Shown in pieces: positions 1 through 11,969 of a DNA stretch of 64,000 nt. Positions within the stretch are counted from its first letter, which is position 1, and each line of letters starts with the position of its first letter. The translations under genes and the position numbers were made by a program. Where the stretch lies: assembly GCF_000006405.1 (NCBI RefSeq), contig NW_003215453.1, positions 35,426 to 99,425 of the forward strand. The letters run 5' to 3'. A model generated the notes under the pieces. It was not told the DNA's origin. It searched no databases and saw nothing but the letters and a program-made list of their open reading frames with translations. This DNA comes from Perkinsus marinus ATCC 50983 (lineage: Eukaryota; Perkinsozoa; Perkinsida; Perkinsidae).

Positions 1-180
1 TGATAGTATAATAAGATCAACAACAACAACAACACTAGTAGTAGTAGTACCATATTATAAACTGGAACCAGGTAGATATATCATCCTGCACATATTGATG
101 AGGACCATCATAGAATCGTCCTAACATCCATAACAACATAAAGGGTATAATGATGTACCTATATAAGTAGTAAGTATCAG

Positions 181-1052
181 AAGGTTGAGGTTGAAGACTA
201 CAGAGTAAAGGCATGGGCTGCTACATACATTAATGCTGAATGGATAGACCTAGAGGAGAGGTAATAAGATATATAAGGTGATGATGTTGTTATTATTATT
301 ACCTAGCTAGGAAGTGTAGTAGATTAAGAGTAGTCCTAATAGGGGCCTTAGTAAATGTTATATTCTTCCTATGTTCCCTCATCCTCATCATCATATCTCT
401 AGCATCATTATCATCACAATAATAATGATGCCTACTATCAGATAATGATGATGATGATGTCCTACTCCTAGAGAGAGGATGGTGATGATGTATCCCTGCT
501 GTTGTAGTAGTAGGGCTATTAACGGTATCACTGCTGTCTCTCCGAAGAGGTGTTGGCATTAGTAGTGTAACACAGAGTAGTAGAGATAAACAAGAAGAAA
601 ACTGATAGGGAGAGAAAAAACTCCTGCTATCCATATCCCTCATATCATCTCAAGAGTAGTAATGATGATAGAAATAACAGTAAGCATATGTGATAAGAGG
701 TGTGGTATAATGAATAGTGTTAATTATCGTCATAAAGAGGCGCCCTACTAGATATCTAACGTATCCTTCATAACAACAGCAACAGCTTCTCCAACTGCAT
801 ACAAGTGCATCAGTTGTTGATGATGATGATGATGATGATGTCGAAAGATTATATTGCCGAGTGGATACCATACCAATCGTCATTACTGATGATGGTAGTA
901 GTAGTAGTAGTAGAAGTGGTAAATCGAGGTTAGTGATTGGTGATGCGAATCTAATGTCAATTACACCTATCGCCATAGAGGTGATAGAGTTGAGGCCTAC
1001 CACTAGCCCGCCTTACCTATGTATCAGAAGGCAGGTATATTTAGTATGCTGA
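181..1052 (+). CDS. membrane protein, 5' part cut by window start
   Basis: Not recognised. An exon ending at 260 reads ...AWAATYINAEWIDLEE and joins in frame, across an intron of about 50 nt (261-310), to an exon starting at 311. That exon encodes a strongly hydrophobic membrane span (VVLIGALVNVIFFLCSLILI). The last exon, about 790-1052, has a poly-Asp run followed by VERLYCRVDTIPIVITDD, a Ser run and a C-terminus ending at TGA 1050-1052. The middle exons (430-780) are unresolved; a second hydrophobic stretch sits near 510-560. The start lies before or near the window edge. The two-exon splice is convincing; that all parts belong to one gene is inferred from strand and order. Confidence 0.45.
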
Positions 1053-1447
1053 TGATTATGATAAAAATTAAGAGATTAATAAAAACAGAGTATAGGTATA
1101 ACTATCCCCCCAAACTAAAGCTTAATATTAAATACAGAAACTTGTCACGCGCATTATCAAAGGTATCACGTAAATGTGAATAGAGGCAGATGCGGTAGGA
1201 TGATGATAGGATTGGCAGGATATTGTTATAGTTCTTGTTGTTGTTAATGGTGCTGGTGCTGCTGCTGGTCATTGAATTATGGTAGAGATGGATAATCTAA
1301 ATGGACAAGCATGATGATGATGATGTTCATCATCATCATCATCATCAATCGATATAATGCCTACAAAATAAAGATTATGTACAATCAATACAACGATTAT
1401 CAACTGCTTCTATTCTTCTTCTTCTTGTCAATCTTTATATCTTCTCC

Positions 1448-4400
1448 CTATTGTTGTTGTTGATGTTGACAAGCCTTAACCCTCATAGCCACTATAACCG
1501 TCTCCAAATGATTGATCCTCTCATTAAGGTTCCTTATCACTAGCTTACATCGTCTATCTATTTCCTCACCATTACGTTGGGCATATATTACCTAATAATA
1601 CTACCAGCTAATCCTAAAGAGGGAGTAGTGATAACACTACTACTTACCTGTCGTAAGGCATCTACAAGTTGATCTTCTATTCTTTCACCACCCTCTACTG
1701 CTTTCAATTGACATTGTTTTAATACTTCCTCACGCTCCAACATAACAGCCTATGATAATAATTAGTATAAAATAATAAGGGATATTACTACATCCTCCAA
1801 TGATGTAGATGATGATGATGATGCATCATCATCATCATTATCATCTATATTATTATTACTGTGACTATCCTTATTCCTACGTGTGAAATAGCCTTTATAA
1901 GTTCTAGACCTCATATCTAGATGATAATAGAAGTAGTATGATAAACACTATTTTAAGCACTACTATTACCAGATGTGAAGGCATTCAACTGAGTTAGATC
2001 GGTAAGCCTATCATTCAATGATGCTATATGCTCCTTTAACATAGTTATCTCTTCTCTATGAACAACAAGAACTCTATTGTTAACAACATCGTCATACCCA
2101 TGTACACCATCATTATCACCTTGAGAACAATAATAATAACAACGTATCACCATTACTACTATTACTACTATTACTACTACCTGATGATCTACTTGTTATA
2201 GAAGCTAGTTTAGCATTGTCTATACATGCCTCTGTACATATGTCCAATAAGGATCGTACTAATCCTGGGAGTATGGTGAACTAGCAAGATTCAACAACGA
2301 GAGAAGTACTGATTATATTAGAGTTAGTATTATTACCATATGGTAGATATCTTCCAGATCGTTACCAACCCAACGTCTTATCATTATGGGTAATGATGAT
2401 GGTGATGAGGGTGGTAGGGGGGAGTAGGTAGAAGGACTATCTACATCATCGCTAGTATCCACATCTATCTTATCCTCCCTAACATTAATCTATCATCCTA
2501 AGTACTATAGTTTATTATTATTGATATTACAATGCTAGTATCCTCCTTTCACATTGAGCAAAGCTATGTGCTATAGATCTCTTCAATGCATTTAACCTAT
2601 CTATACTAGGGGAATGTGTATGCTTTCTATCCACTATAGACCCCTTTCCTGACAACAACTGTTGTTCTTGTTGTTGTTGCTGAACCATACCTCGTGCTGA
2701 ACCATAGGTATCATCTAAAGAACCTTCATCAGTACAACTAAGACCACCAAGATGATAATGTTTAGAGATAGTACCTAGCATTGACGTATAGGGATTCCAG
2801 CTTGTAGTAGTTGATGTTGCTTGTTGGTGTAATATCTGATAATAATAAGAACAAGATTATATAATGATATTAGTAATAATAAATATGTACTGGTGATAGT
2901 ATAGGCATGAGATGAGGATATTCTGATTCTATTACACTCTGTACATCTCTACATGCATCCAATAAACATCGGTATCTACATAGACTCGGTAGTAGTACTA
3001 ATAATGATAAGCATCATCATCATGCACATCATCATCATCACCTCCGTTCACTCTTTACTAACATCTCTTTAGTCGAGTGTAACTCTGTAGTTGTAGCTGC
3101 TATACACTGCTTTAATGATGCCATATTACTCACTCCATTATCATCATTGTCATCGTTGTTGTTGATATGCTGGAGAGTATGACAATGATATGATCATAAA
3201 GAGGGTATATAGTACATCCTTATTAACTCCTACTTCATTATTATCATCAGTATTATCAATCCCCTTACGTTGACGTATAGATTGTTGTTTGATATACCTA
3301 ATATCACCATTATCATAAACTACCTTAATACATATGATAATAATAATGAATATTACTGTTCTAACAATTCTATCCTATCCTCTGCTAATGATAATTTATC
3401 TCTACTGTTTTGTAAATCAATTGATAATGATCTATTATTATCATCATCATGTTGCTGTTCTTGCATATGCTTGATCTCAGCCTTTAAGACATTATTATCA
3501 TCCGTAAGTCTAGCTGCTCTATCCCTCTCTCTCTTTACCGCATCCCTGCACATCATCATTATCATCATCACCCATCTACCACCATGATTACTACCTTATA
3601 TGCCCCTGTAGATCATCTATCCTCTTGATAAGGTCCTCAGGTGTTGTTATTCCTACATCTTCATTCATCATAATCACCTACTTATACTACTATCAATAAA
3701 CTCGATTAATAATAGTAGATATACCTCCTCTTTATCACCATCATCATTAGTTTGAAGTATATCATTATTGATATCATATTCAAACTGTGCTAATCGACGT
3801 TGATAGAATAAGCAATTATCATTAAGATGTGTATAATGTTTAGTTAATGCATCTATCTCAGCATCACGTGCTACTAACTGGGTCTGTAGTGCATCTCTTG
3901 AATCTAATAATGCCTTATTCAAGTCAGTATCTAAGTAGTAGCTACTCAGAACTACTATATTATACACTATTCTTTATAATCACTACTACCTGGTGATGAT
4001 GAAGATGACAATACTACATTACCCATGGCGCCAGAATGGCCTGCTGCTGCTGCTGTTGCTACTACCCCTGATGATGATGATGATGTAGTAGCATGATGAT
4101 GAGCTTGAGGTTGAGTTATATCTAAGTACTATACGTAGTGTGTGGTGATAATATATAGAATACCCATATGATGAGTATTAGGAGTTTGTTGTTGTTGTTG
4201 CATAACAATAGGGCTAGTAACCACTTGTTGTTGTTGTTGTTCTTGTTGTTGTTGTAGCTTTAGTGCAGCATAACTTAATAATTGTGTTAACTGTTGTATT
4301 TGTTCAGAGTATCTATCTTGAATATTCATCATATTCTTTATTATTATACTATTACACTTTCTTCATCTCGCCCTTTTCTTCTTGTACCCTATCAAACTCT

Positions 4401-5319
4401 TGTTGTAAATCTCTAAGATCCTCATTTAATCGTTTATCCTGTTGCATTCTAGGTATCTACTATAACATACAACATAATACTACAATACCACCACCACCAG
4501 CTCCTCCTTTTGTTAGTACCAATCCCCCACCGGTATATCCACGCATACCGTTTGAGTTGAGCTGTCTTTGATTATGGACTTCCACCTCCAATTGTTCGAT
4601 AAGGCGTTGTAACTCACTGTTCTCGAACATTAATCCTGTTAACATGGATCCCTCTAGTAATCTAATACCTATTATTACTTTCCAATGTCTTCCTACTCTC
4701 ATACAACTCCAACCTAGTGCTCACTAGATCATCATCCTCATCTCTTGATGTAGTAGTACTACCACTGGTAATCATTACCATATTTGCTGTTGGTGGTGGT
4801 GGTGGTGGCTGTACCTACTCTATAATGTATAGTGAGTAGTACTATGAAGACCTTACTGTGAGGCCTAGTGCACCAGGGGTAGAGGCAACTTCTACTATAG
4901 GGGACATGTTATCAGTAGTAGGGCATACTGCTGGAGTGTTATTACCCGTAGTATCCTATAATAATAGTATATACATATAAAACTGTATGATAGAATTACA
5001 TGATTAGTATCAGATGGTATTGGAAGACCTGGGGGTAAGTGATGATGACTAACATCATACCCAATATGAGGTAACATCACATTATCTGATAGGACCATCA
5101 CCTCAACTGATAATGCATATCATTGATACCAGTAGTGGTTCCAGTATTAGTATTGGTAGTAGCATTATCATTATTCATAGATTGATGTAATGCTGCTGCC
5201 AACTCTAAACTAGCAGTAGTAGCATTCTTCTCATCATTACCAGCAGCTATCAATGCTGCTGCTGTACTAGATGAGGGCTTACTACCCCCACCACAACCAC
5301 CACCTACTACTGGATCCAT
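1448..5319 (-). CDS. long coiled-coil protein, many small exons
   Basis: No family recognised. Minus-strand exons run from a Gly/Ser/Ala-rich N-terminus (MDPVVGGGCGGG at 5319) through a Pro-run exon near 4800, coiled-coil exons near 4700-4460 (FENSELQRLIEQLEVEVHNQ), 4455-4370 (DKRLNEDLRDLQQEFDRV), 4320-4130 with Gln runs, 3970-3670 and 3570-3350, and 2150-1960 (EEITMLKEHIASLNDRL). The best-defined end is exon 1749-1648 (AVMLEREEVLKQCQLKA) joined in phase to exon 1591-1448, which stops at TAG. Introns at this end are 42 and 56 nt; two others need only about 22-27 nt to keep frame. A cytoskeletal or centrosomal role is possible but unsupported. The N-terminal exon assignment is the weakest part. 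Confidence 0.6.
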
Positions 5320-5431
5320 TACAAGTGATGATAATCCTACAATGATAATGTTAGAGACATGAGAACTGTGTATAGTGATAGCAGTAGCGATAGTAGTTTA
5401 TGATAATACCCTTCACTACCACCTGGTGCAC

Positions 5432-5457
5432 GTTCGATCCCGGCACTTGATGTTTTT
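5432..5457 (+). repeat. tRNA 3'-half-like element (copy a)
   Basis: Intergenic, between the coiled-coil gene and the Fes1 gene. It has T-loop TTCGATC, strand CCGGC, then ACTTGAT, G and TTTTT, which is exactly seven bases, one discriminator and an oligo-T run as in a tRNA 3' end. Its tail closely matches the copy at 47516. No tRNA 5' half is visible upstream. Confidence 0.55.
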
Positions 5458-5657
5458 CCGTCCGGAAAATGACCACTTCTCAATATTAGACCTTCTTCTG
5501 TAAGGACTTAGATCGGCAGGATTTGTATATTCCAACGCTGTGATTATTATCGATGATTGCGTTTAGTGGTATCCATCTTGGAGAGGTTAATATGCATTAC
5601 TATCCCCTTTGAACACATACAAGATGTGTTGTTGTCCTCTACCATGTTGTGATGTAG

Positions 5658-6680
5658 TTGGTAGTTACCATGTCTTCATCATCATCATCATCATCACTAG
5701 GAGGAGTTGATTGGTCAGGTCTATTAGCATGGTCAACTAAGTATCATGATAATACTAACACTAGTACTATGCAGCCTATGTCTGATGAACGAAGAGAGTT
5801 CTTACAAAAGGCTATTGAGGAGACATTAGGTAAGGATAGTAGTAATAGTGTAAAAGCAGTGACTGTGTACTCAGGTACACAAGAGAATCCTAATGATCTT
5901 ATGAAGGAGTCTATTACTAAGTTGAATACTATTATTACATCAGCTGATAATGGTGATAAGACTAATCCAGAACTATGTGCTGAAGCTATCACTGCATTGT
6001 CGTTAATGGATAGATGTACAGACTTTCCTGATTGTCCTAGGAATTTAGAGATATTGGGTGGTACTCAGCCTCTATTATATCTTGCTACTACTACTATGTT
6101 GGATACTACTGTGAGGATTCAGGCTGCAGAGTTACTGGCATTGATGTTATCTAATAATACACAAGTACAGGAGGCGTGTTTTATCAAGTATGATGGGTTG
6201 AATAAACTACTTATTAGAATACAACACTTGATGATGTCATCACATAATGATGAAGAGATAGCACCATTATTGAGTGCATTAGGAGCATTAATACGTAACT
6301 ATCCTCAAGCTGAATCAGCTTTTATTACTACTAATGGTACTCAGTTGATAGCTCATCTACTTACTAATGACTATTCTATCAGAGTACAACAGAAGGTTGC
6401 TAGTCTGTATAGATACCTTTTGGCTGATGGTAGGGCTACTATAGTAGATTCTCATGATATTGCTGAGGCATTGATTCAATTGTATAAAGCTACTACTACT
6501 ATTGGTGATATACAATATTATGAGATATTGGCTGGTTTATCGTATGAACTAAGGGAATACCCTGGTATGGTAGATGCTGTTAAGGGCCGTATTAAGGTTA
6601 TACTAGAGAGTAGTAATAAACAGGATTATCAACCTGAGCTAACTACACTTATACAGACTGCCAAATATACCCCTAAGTAG
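5658..6680 (+). CDS. FES1: Fes1/HspBP1-like Hsp70 nucleotide exchange factor
   Basis: Predicted cytosolic nucleotide exchange factor that releases ADP from Hsp70 through an armadillo-type helical fold. After a Ser run (residues 5-13) the protein shows the family's opening, GLLAWSTKYHDNT followed by PMSDERREFLQKAIEE. It continues as repeated alpha-helical units (LSLMDRCTDFPDCPRNLEILGG, then IRIQAAELLALM and LLSALGALIRNYPQAE) that match Fes1/HspBP1 armadillo repeats; these are residues seen in the translation. Its 340 residues are in the usual range. It is one uninterrupted exon, unlike nearly every neighbour. The start could be Met1 or Met5. It is followed 72 bp later by the SLD5 gene on the same strand. 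Confidence 0.88.
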   Translation: MVVTMSSSSSSSSLGGVDWSGLLAWSTKYHDNTNTSTMQPMSDERREFLQKAIEETLGKDSSNSVKAVTVYSGTQENPNDLMKESITKLNTIITSADNGDKTNPELCAEAITALSLMDRCTDFPDCPRNLEILGGTQPLLYLATTTMLDTTVRIQAAELLALMLSNNTQVQEACFIKYDGLNKLLIRIQHLMMSSHNDEEIAPLLSALGALIRNYPQAESAFITTNGTQLIAHLLTNDYSIRVQQKVASLYRYLLADGRATIVDSHDIAEALIQLYKATTTIGDIQYYEILAGLSYELREYPGMVDAVKGRIKVILESSNKQDYQPELTTLIQTAKYTPK

Positions 6681-6752
6681 AAGTTATCAATGTACTACTT
6701 AGCAATGTTATGTTTATAGTAATGTCAATACTACTGATACTAGTCCATTATT

Positions 6753-7789
6753 ATGTCATCATCATCATCATCACAGTATAGTAGTCAGGATGGTGGGCAT
6801 AGTAAGGATGGTGATGGAGGAGTATTGTTAATTAGGATGAGTAATTATATCATGAATAGCATCATTATTATTGATGTTATTGGATAGGAAGAGCCTATAA
6901 ACAGGAACTAAGATGCCCTGAGATCCTACTATATGAGAATGAGCTTATTAGTGATGTAACTCAAGCTATGGATGCTATGGTAAGGAGTATAACTATTATC
7001 ATCATAACCAATTATGTTACAGCATGATAATATCGAAAGACCTGGCCAGAATGATGATGTGTTGTTGGAAGTTATGAGAATTGATGTAATACTATTAGTA
7101 TGGGGTAATAGCGATATCCATCTCCCTTAGTTAATGAGGACCCAATACATGGTAAAATCATATCTACGTCAGAGGCTATGGAAACTACAGAAGTATCCTC
7201 TATATTATCTTAAGTATTAGTAATATTGATAATAGTTATTATTACTGGTCGTCAGGTATCATCTAGACAGGCTCAGCCCATTAGAAAGGAAGTTCACTGA
7301 AGGGTAGTAGTCATTGGTTTAGTAAGTAGCTGATGATTAATATCAGTGTCACTAAAATGACAGAAGAACATATGAATGAATCATTCCTACATACAATGCC
7401 TGCTGGACCAGGTTTCGAGCCCTTTACTGTAATATCATTACTACTACTACTACTCTATCATACATAGGCTCACTATCATCATCATGATCATGGTCAGAGC
7501 CTTGATAACCCATGTGACACTATGGGTAATATGATACGTACACCTAATATCGATACTACGACTGTTGTGGCTAAGATAGTAGATGATTTATCAAGTGATG
7601 GTGGAATAGGGAATAGTATTAGGGTTTGGAATAAGTAATAGTGATAGTATACTGTATGATGAATATTGTTATTAGTATAGGGCAGCTAGAGATTACATAG
7701 ATATGCAGCTTATCAAAGGGAGGACCTATATAGTGGGTTATGATGTGGTGAAACGTTATGTAGAAGAAGGTAAAGTTGAACTGGTCTAA
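6753..7789 (+). CDS. SLD5: GINS complex subunit SLD5
   Basis: SLD5 is a subunit of GINS, which joins Cdc45 and MCM2-7 in the CMG replicative helicase. Exons read MSSSSSSSQYSSQDGG...LLIRM, then AYKQELRCPEILLYENELIS, then NIERPGQNDDVLLEVMRIDV, then LMRTQYMVKSYLRQRLWKLQ. Next come DRLSPLERKFTE, TEEHMNESFLHTMP, TPNIDTTTVVAKIVDD and the last exon RDYIDMQLIKGRTYIVGYDV...VELV, stopping at TAA 7787-7789. The helix around MRTQYMVKSYLRQRL, the RLSPLE motif and the C-terminal beta domain (GRTYIVGYDVV...GKVELV) match the SLD5/GINS4 family layout. Introns are about 40-50 nt. Boundaries of the TPNID region are uncertain, and an intron near 7409 contains a degenerate T-loop (CAGGTTTCGAGCCC). Confidence 0.85.
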
Positions 7790-7795
7790 AATTGC

Positions 7796-7996
7796 TAGTC
7801 CCATGGCCACTAATAATAATATTAAGAATAACATTGTTGTGTTACACTAGTAGCGTTAGTTTGATGGGTTATCCACGAGTTACCATATCAACTATGGTAG
7901 AATATGAAGAGACCGTAGACCTATCTCACAGGTTCCTACAATAATATGATCCGCTGAGGTTACCAACCATGCACTCAAAAGAGGGGTCGATTAGTA
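7796..7996. repeat. 201-bp direct repeat, left copy
   Basis: By visual comparison every base is the same as 8439-8639 (offset 643). It begins seven bases after the SLD5 stop codon. It contains the 5' part of the small gene described at 8507, cut off at 7996 where unrelated sequence starts. Confidence 0.95.
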
Positions 7997-8166
7997 CTAG
8001 GTCTTCGGTGCGAAGGGGCGGAGCTCGCTGAGCTTCTTATCAAGAATTCAGCGGGCTGTTATTGAAATTATTTTGGAAATTAGGCGACTAAAAGCAAAAA
8101 GTTGTCTTACATGTAACATCTGATTTAAAAACATCTATCATGGAGCAGCAACAGAATTCAGCGGGG

Positions 8167-8421
8167 TTAACCAGTAGCCATGCCCCGTAGTCGGTTCTCA
8201 AAGGCGCGTCTTTCTTCAATACCCTTCCCTTTTCCAACTCTATTCCATCTCGCCAGTCTCAAGTTTCGTTGATCGGCGACATCCAGAACAAAACTTGATA
8301 ATGAGCGGGCGCGGGATAGAGCAACGTAAGTGGACCCGGTACCGATTTCTTTTGATCCAAAGTCAATTCTGTACCAAGAGGGTACCACAAACAGGGTATC
8401 ATTCTGTCCCTCGTTGACTGC
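8167..8421 (-). pseudogene. PIF1/Helitron-type helicase C-terminal fragment
   Basis: The minus-strand reading contains NEGQNDTLFVVPSWYRIDFG and then GSTYVALSRARSLSSFVLD. The latter is the conserved C-terminal motif (TYVALSRxRS) of PIF1-family SF1B helicases, also found in Helitron Rep-Hel proteins. Only about 85 codons remain. A TGA lies just upstream in frame at about 8422, and the 201-bp repeat begins at 8439, so no ATPase motifs are present. It sits in a 442-bp segment (7997-8438) between two identical 201-bp repeats. It is read as a remnant of a mobile or captured helicase gene. Confidence 0.7.
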
Positions 8422-8438
8422 TCATCAGCGTAAAAATA

Positions 8439-8639
8439 TAGTCCCATGGCCACTAATAATAATATTAAGAATAACATTGTTGTGTTACACTAGTAGCGTT
8501 AGTTTGATGGGTTATCCACGAGTTACCATATCAACTATGGTAGAATATGAAGAGACCGTAGACCTATCTCACAGGTTCCTACAATAATATGATCCGCTGA
8601 GGTTACCAACCATGCACTCAAAAGAGGGGTCGATTAGTA
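8439..8639. repeat. 201-bp direct repeat, right copy
   Basis: Identical to 7796-7996. The right copy continues into sequence that completes the small reading frame at 8507-8743, so it probably represents the undisturbed arrangement. Confidence 0.95.
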
Positions 8640-8743
8640 TTGTTGGTTGTGATGCTATGTCCCTTATATACCTATCACTTTCTAAAGAGGGTTTGCAGCT
8701 ATATAATGAGTGTCGAAGGCTGATGCAGCAGTGCGATGTATGA
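8507..8743 (+). CDS. small protein, two exons, unidentified
   Basis: Not recognised. The reading MGYPRVTISTMVEYEETVDL continues in frame across a possible 27-nt intron (GTTCCTACAATAA...GCTGAG) into LPTMHSKEGSISIVGCDAMS and YLSLSKEGLQLYNECRRLMQ, stopping at TGA 8741-8743. About 70 residues. Most of exon 1 lies inside the right 201-bp repeat, and the left repeat carries a truncated copy. An upstream exon starting at the ATG near 8446 is possible. It may instead be the tail of a larger gene. Confidence 0.3.
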
Positions 8744-9119
8744 GGATATCATATGAATTGGCTTCGAATACTCCACTCCCTGCGTGTTGTTCATCATCAA
8801 GTGTGTAATCTATACATTCCTTTTCCTACTCAATTGTGTTACAATCATACTATCAGTATCTTAGATATGGATCACTAGCATCCACCTGTGAATAATAGCA
8901 ATATCAAATGATTGATGTGCTTCGAATCTAACGACCAGGGACCATTCATCACTTATTCTGTCTGAAGGTTCATCCGTGCATGATGTTCCATTCCTCGATC
9001 AATACGTGTTGCTTTTAAAATGTTGTCCATATCCAACGGAATTTCATATGCAGCATTGGGTGCTTATTAACACAACGAAGGATTTATTGTCGTCAATGAT
9101 ATGAATGCATTAAATGTAA
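8744..9119. other. no gene seen
   Basis: Short frames only, with frequent stops on both strands. It separates the duplicated region from the minus-strand gene that ends at 9120. No repeat or structured element was noticed. Confidence 0.5.
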
Positions 9120-11794
9120 CTATATGTTAAAGTCGCCAAGGCCGGCACTGCTTGTGCTTCGCCATAATATCCCTAATAAGGACCAAATGATCGTACTCGT
9201 ACGAACGGGTTCTTTCCTACCTCCTCCGATACCCATAATGATGATTACGATGAATAATATGATAACATCTCGCAATGCATAATGAGTCAGCCCTTTCCGC
9301 CCCTCCACCACATCATTGTCGTTATCACTATAGAATAGGTTATGATACATCAACCTTAATGAGTTTAAACGCCTGACCTTTCTTTCACTCTCATGCCAAA
9401 TGTTATCATACCCCAATACGCTATCGCTGGTAGCCAGATATAACAAATGACCGGTAGCAACAGGCCACGTACACATACCCAATCCTTAGCTGCGGTATAT
9501 AACATCTGATGATAATGTCGCATCAGATCACTCAGAATAGGGACACGGGCTTACCTCTGCACTACTAATATGATCAAATGATGAGGAAGTTGCTAGAAAA
9601 TCAATAAGTTTTGTAGGCATATATTTCTGTGTCCGAAGGGACAATAATGGCAGAAGAGTTTCGTGATACCACACTCGAACTTCATCCAATACGGTATGTA
9701 TACTGTAGTAGCGTAATAATGTAATGGATGATAATATTAGGATGATGACGGTGATGATATGTCGAATATGGCATGGGCGACTGAATGCTATGAGGGGTAC
9801 GACTAAGAGTACTGTTGGAACGGCCAATGACCTGTACATGGATAGAGGAGATGATAGGGTTTATAATGATAATTACCAATTGATTAGTATAAGTGGTAAT
9901 AACATAGTGAGGTATACGAGGGAGGTTGCCGATGATATACTAATAAAAGTATCTGATACGAATTATTGGTCAATTCTTCCTACACACAAATATCCCTACC
10001 CTTATCATTATACTGTACATGCCGATATATCATTGACATAAGTACTATCATTCCCAATGATAGTGCTAGACCATAATACCATACATGGTAGTGGTTACTA
10101 TCATCATCTAAATGCATAACTGAATCGAATACCGCAATACGATCCCATACTACCTAATTGGTCACCTCTACACTGTGAATCCTTGACACTATTGATGAGT
10201 AACAAGAATAGAGGAGAGCCAACTATTAAGTTGAAGGATAACGCCAGTGTTATAGACGTTAAGAATGATGGTAGAGACTAAGACGATGGGACACATTAGC
10301 ATAATACATTACTTACTTCTCATTACTCGTTTCCTTATAGGGAATGCTCTCACTATTAATGGTGCAATAATGGCAATGACAGGATATAGGAATATGCCAT
10401 TGGAGACGTGGGTAATTGGAGTATTATAAAAGTATACATTAAAACTATGATGAAGTTGTTGTAGCATTGATGATGAAGAATGTACGATACCTGTTCACAT
10501 ATTGATATACCCAACTTGATATACTATCTTGAATATTACCTTCAATTGACTTAGCCATATTCCACATATTAGTAGCAGCAAAGGTCGTTACAGTGAATGC
10601 TGGTATTTGTTGCGATAGGAATGGTGAATGTAATGAATGTACATTACCATTCCTTGCTTGCTTCATAACAGATTCCCATACATCAACCACTTGAATATGA
10701 CTAATACCACTCCCTAAAGGTATGATGATAATGGATGATGATGATGATGATAGTAATGGAATGTCTCACGTCTAGCCTCAATAATATAGGCATTGGGCCA
10801 GTCTTGATTAGGCTGCATACCGTTGATACCATCCACTTCTATTAACACACCATCTCCTCTGAACATAGTCAATGATAGTAGTATTATTACTATCATAGTC
10901 ACCCTCCTCACCTTTCCAAGGTAACATTAACAACTATACATTGCCGTATAATACCGATTGATGGTATATCATAATCATCATCATTACTATCATCAGGGTG
11001 ATCCCATCCTTGAGTGCTTGAACTGCTGACAACGAACCTCATATCCGAGTAGTTGTTGACATTATTACTATTCACGTAGCCATTTCCGAACACCGGAGGC
11101 ATATGATGCTGGCCTCAAGTTGGTGGAAAATAGTATTATAACGTCCTTAGACAGCCACTCGACTGTGGTAAAGAACCTCGTGAGGGTAGAACCCAAGGCC
11201 TCAGCATGCCTAGCATCGCCGGTTACCACCTGACCATCGGACCTGATTGTGTTGACGATAGTGACGCCTTACCACTACAACTGCTTCTCGACCATCACCG
11301 CGTTTGCTCGTGATCATTGAGAATGGTATGGATGAATCTAAGGTAGTGTGTATTGCGGCTGTTGATATCCATAGCAGTAGTAGTACTTGTGAATTGATAT
11401 GTCTTCACTCCATAAATACCGTTCTCATCATCCTCATTATTACTATACCTACGTAATGATTGTTCATACCTGATATGATACTATTCATGATGATGATGAT
11501 ACTAGTATGAGTAGTGTTATTATCATTACATTGTTAGATTATCCAAACCAAATGATGCTAACCCAGGGAGTAATGAATGCTCCTCAATCTCAGTAGGCCT
11601 GATGATAGTGATGATAATAATAAAGAAGGAGAAGAGGTATACCAATGATGATGATAATGATAATGTTACCTATCCAGTTGATGGAACATTGATAACCATA
11701 CCATACCAGACATCCATAATGCTAGAGATAGTAGCCACAGATGATGAGGGGATGATATAATAAATCGACCTATACTGTCTATCAACCTGGACAT
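9120..11794 (-). CDS. GAA1: GPI transamidase component GAA1
   Basis: GAA1 is the ER-membrane subunit of the complex that attaches GPI anchors to proteins. Exons in order: MSRLIDSIGRF with an N-terminal span (HHLWLLSLALWMSGMVWLSM) at 11794; RPTEIEEHSLLPGLASFGLD; YEQSLRRYSNNEDDENGIYG; KRGDGREAVVVV; then HAEALGSTLTRFFTTVEWLS followed by KDVIILFSTN. The luminal signature is next: GVLIEVDGINGMQPNQDWPN, then MLQQLHHSFNVYFYN and SNGIFLYPVIAIIAPLIV. These match the GAA1 order (RTY..EN, RGDGTEA, GLNGELPNLDL, FHQSFFFYLL). Several further membrane spans follow down to a TAG at 9120. One intron is only 34 nt (10524-10491). The last exon (9120-9400) is least certain. Confidence 0.85.
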
Positions 11795-11969
11795 AGTGGA
11801 AAACCTTGTTAATGATAATAATAATGTGGATGATGATTATAACGACGACGACAGTGGCCGCCAACACTCTCTCCCTCTACCACAGTCAAGAATGAACTAC
11901 ATCATATTGTCCTTTGAGTACTTAACCACTCAAAGCATCGTATTAAAGTAACTTTAGGAATTCTAATTG

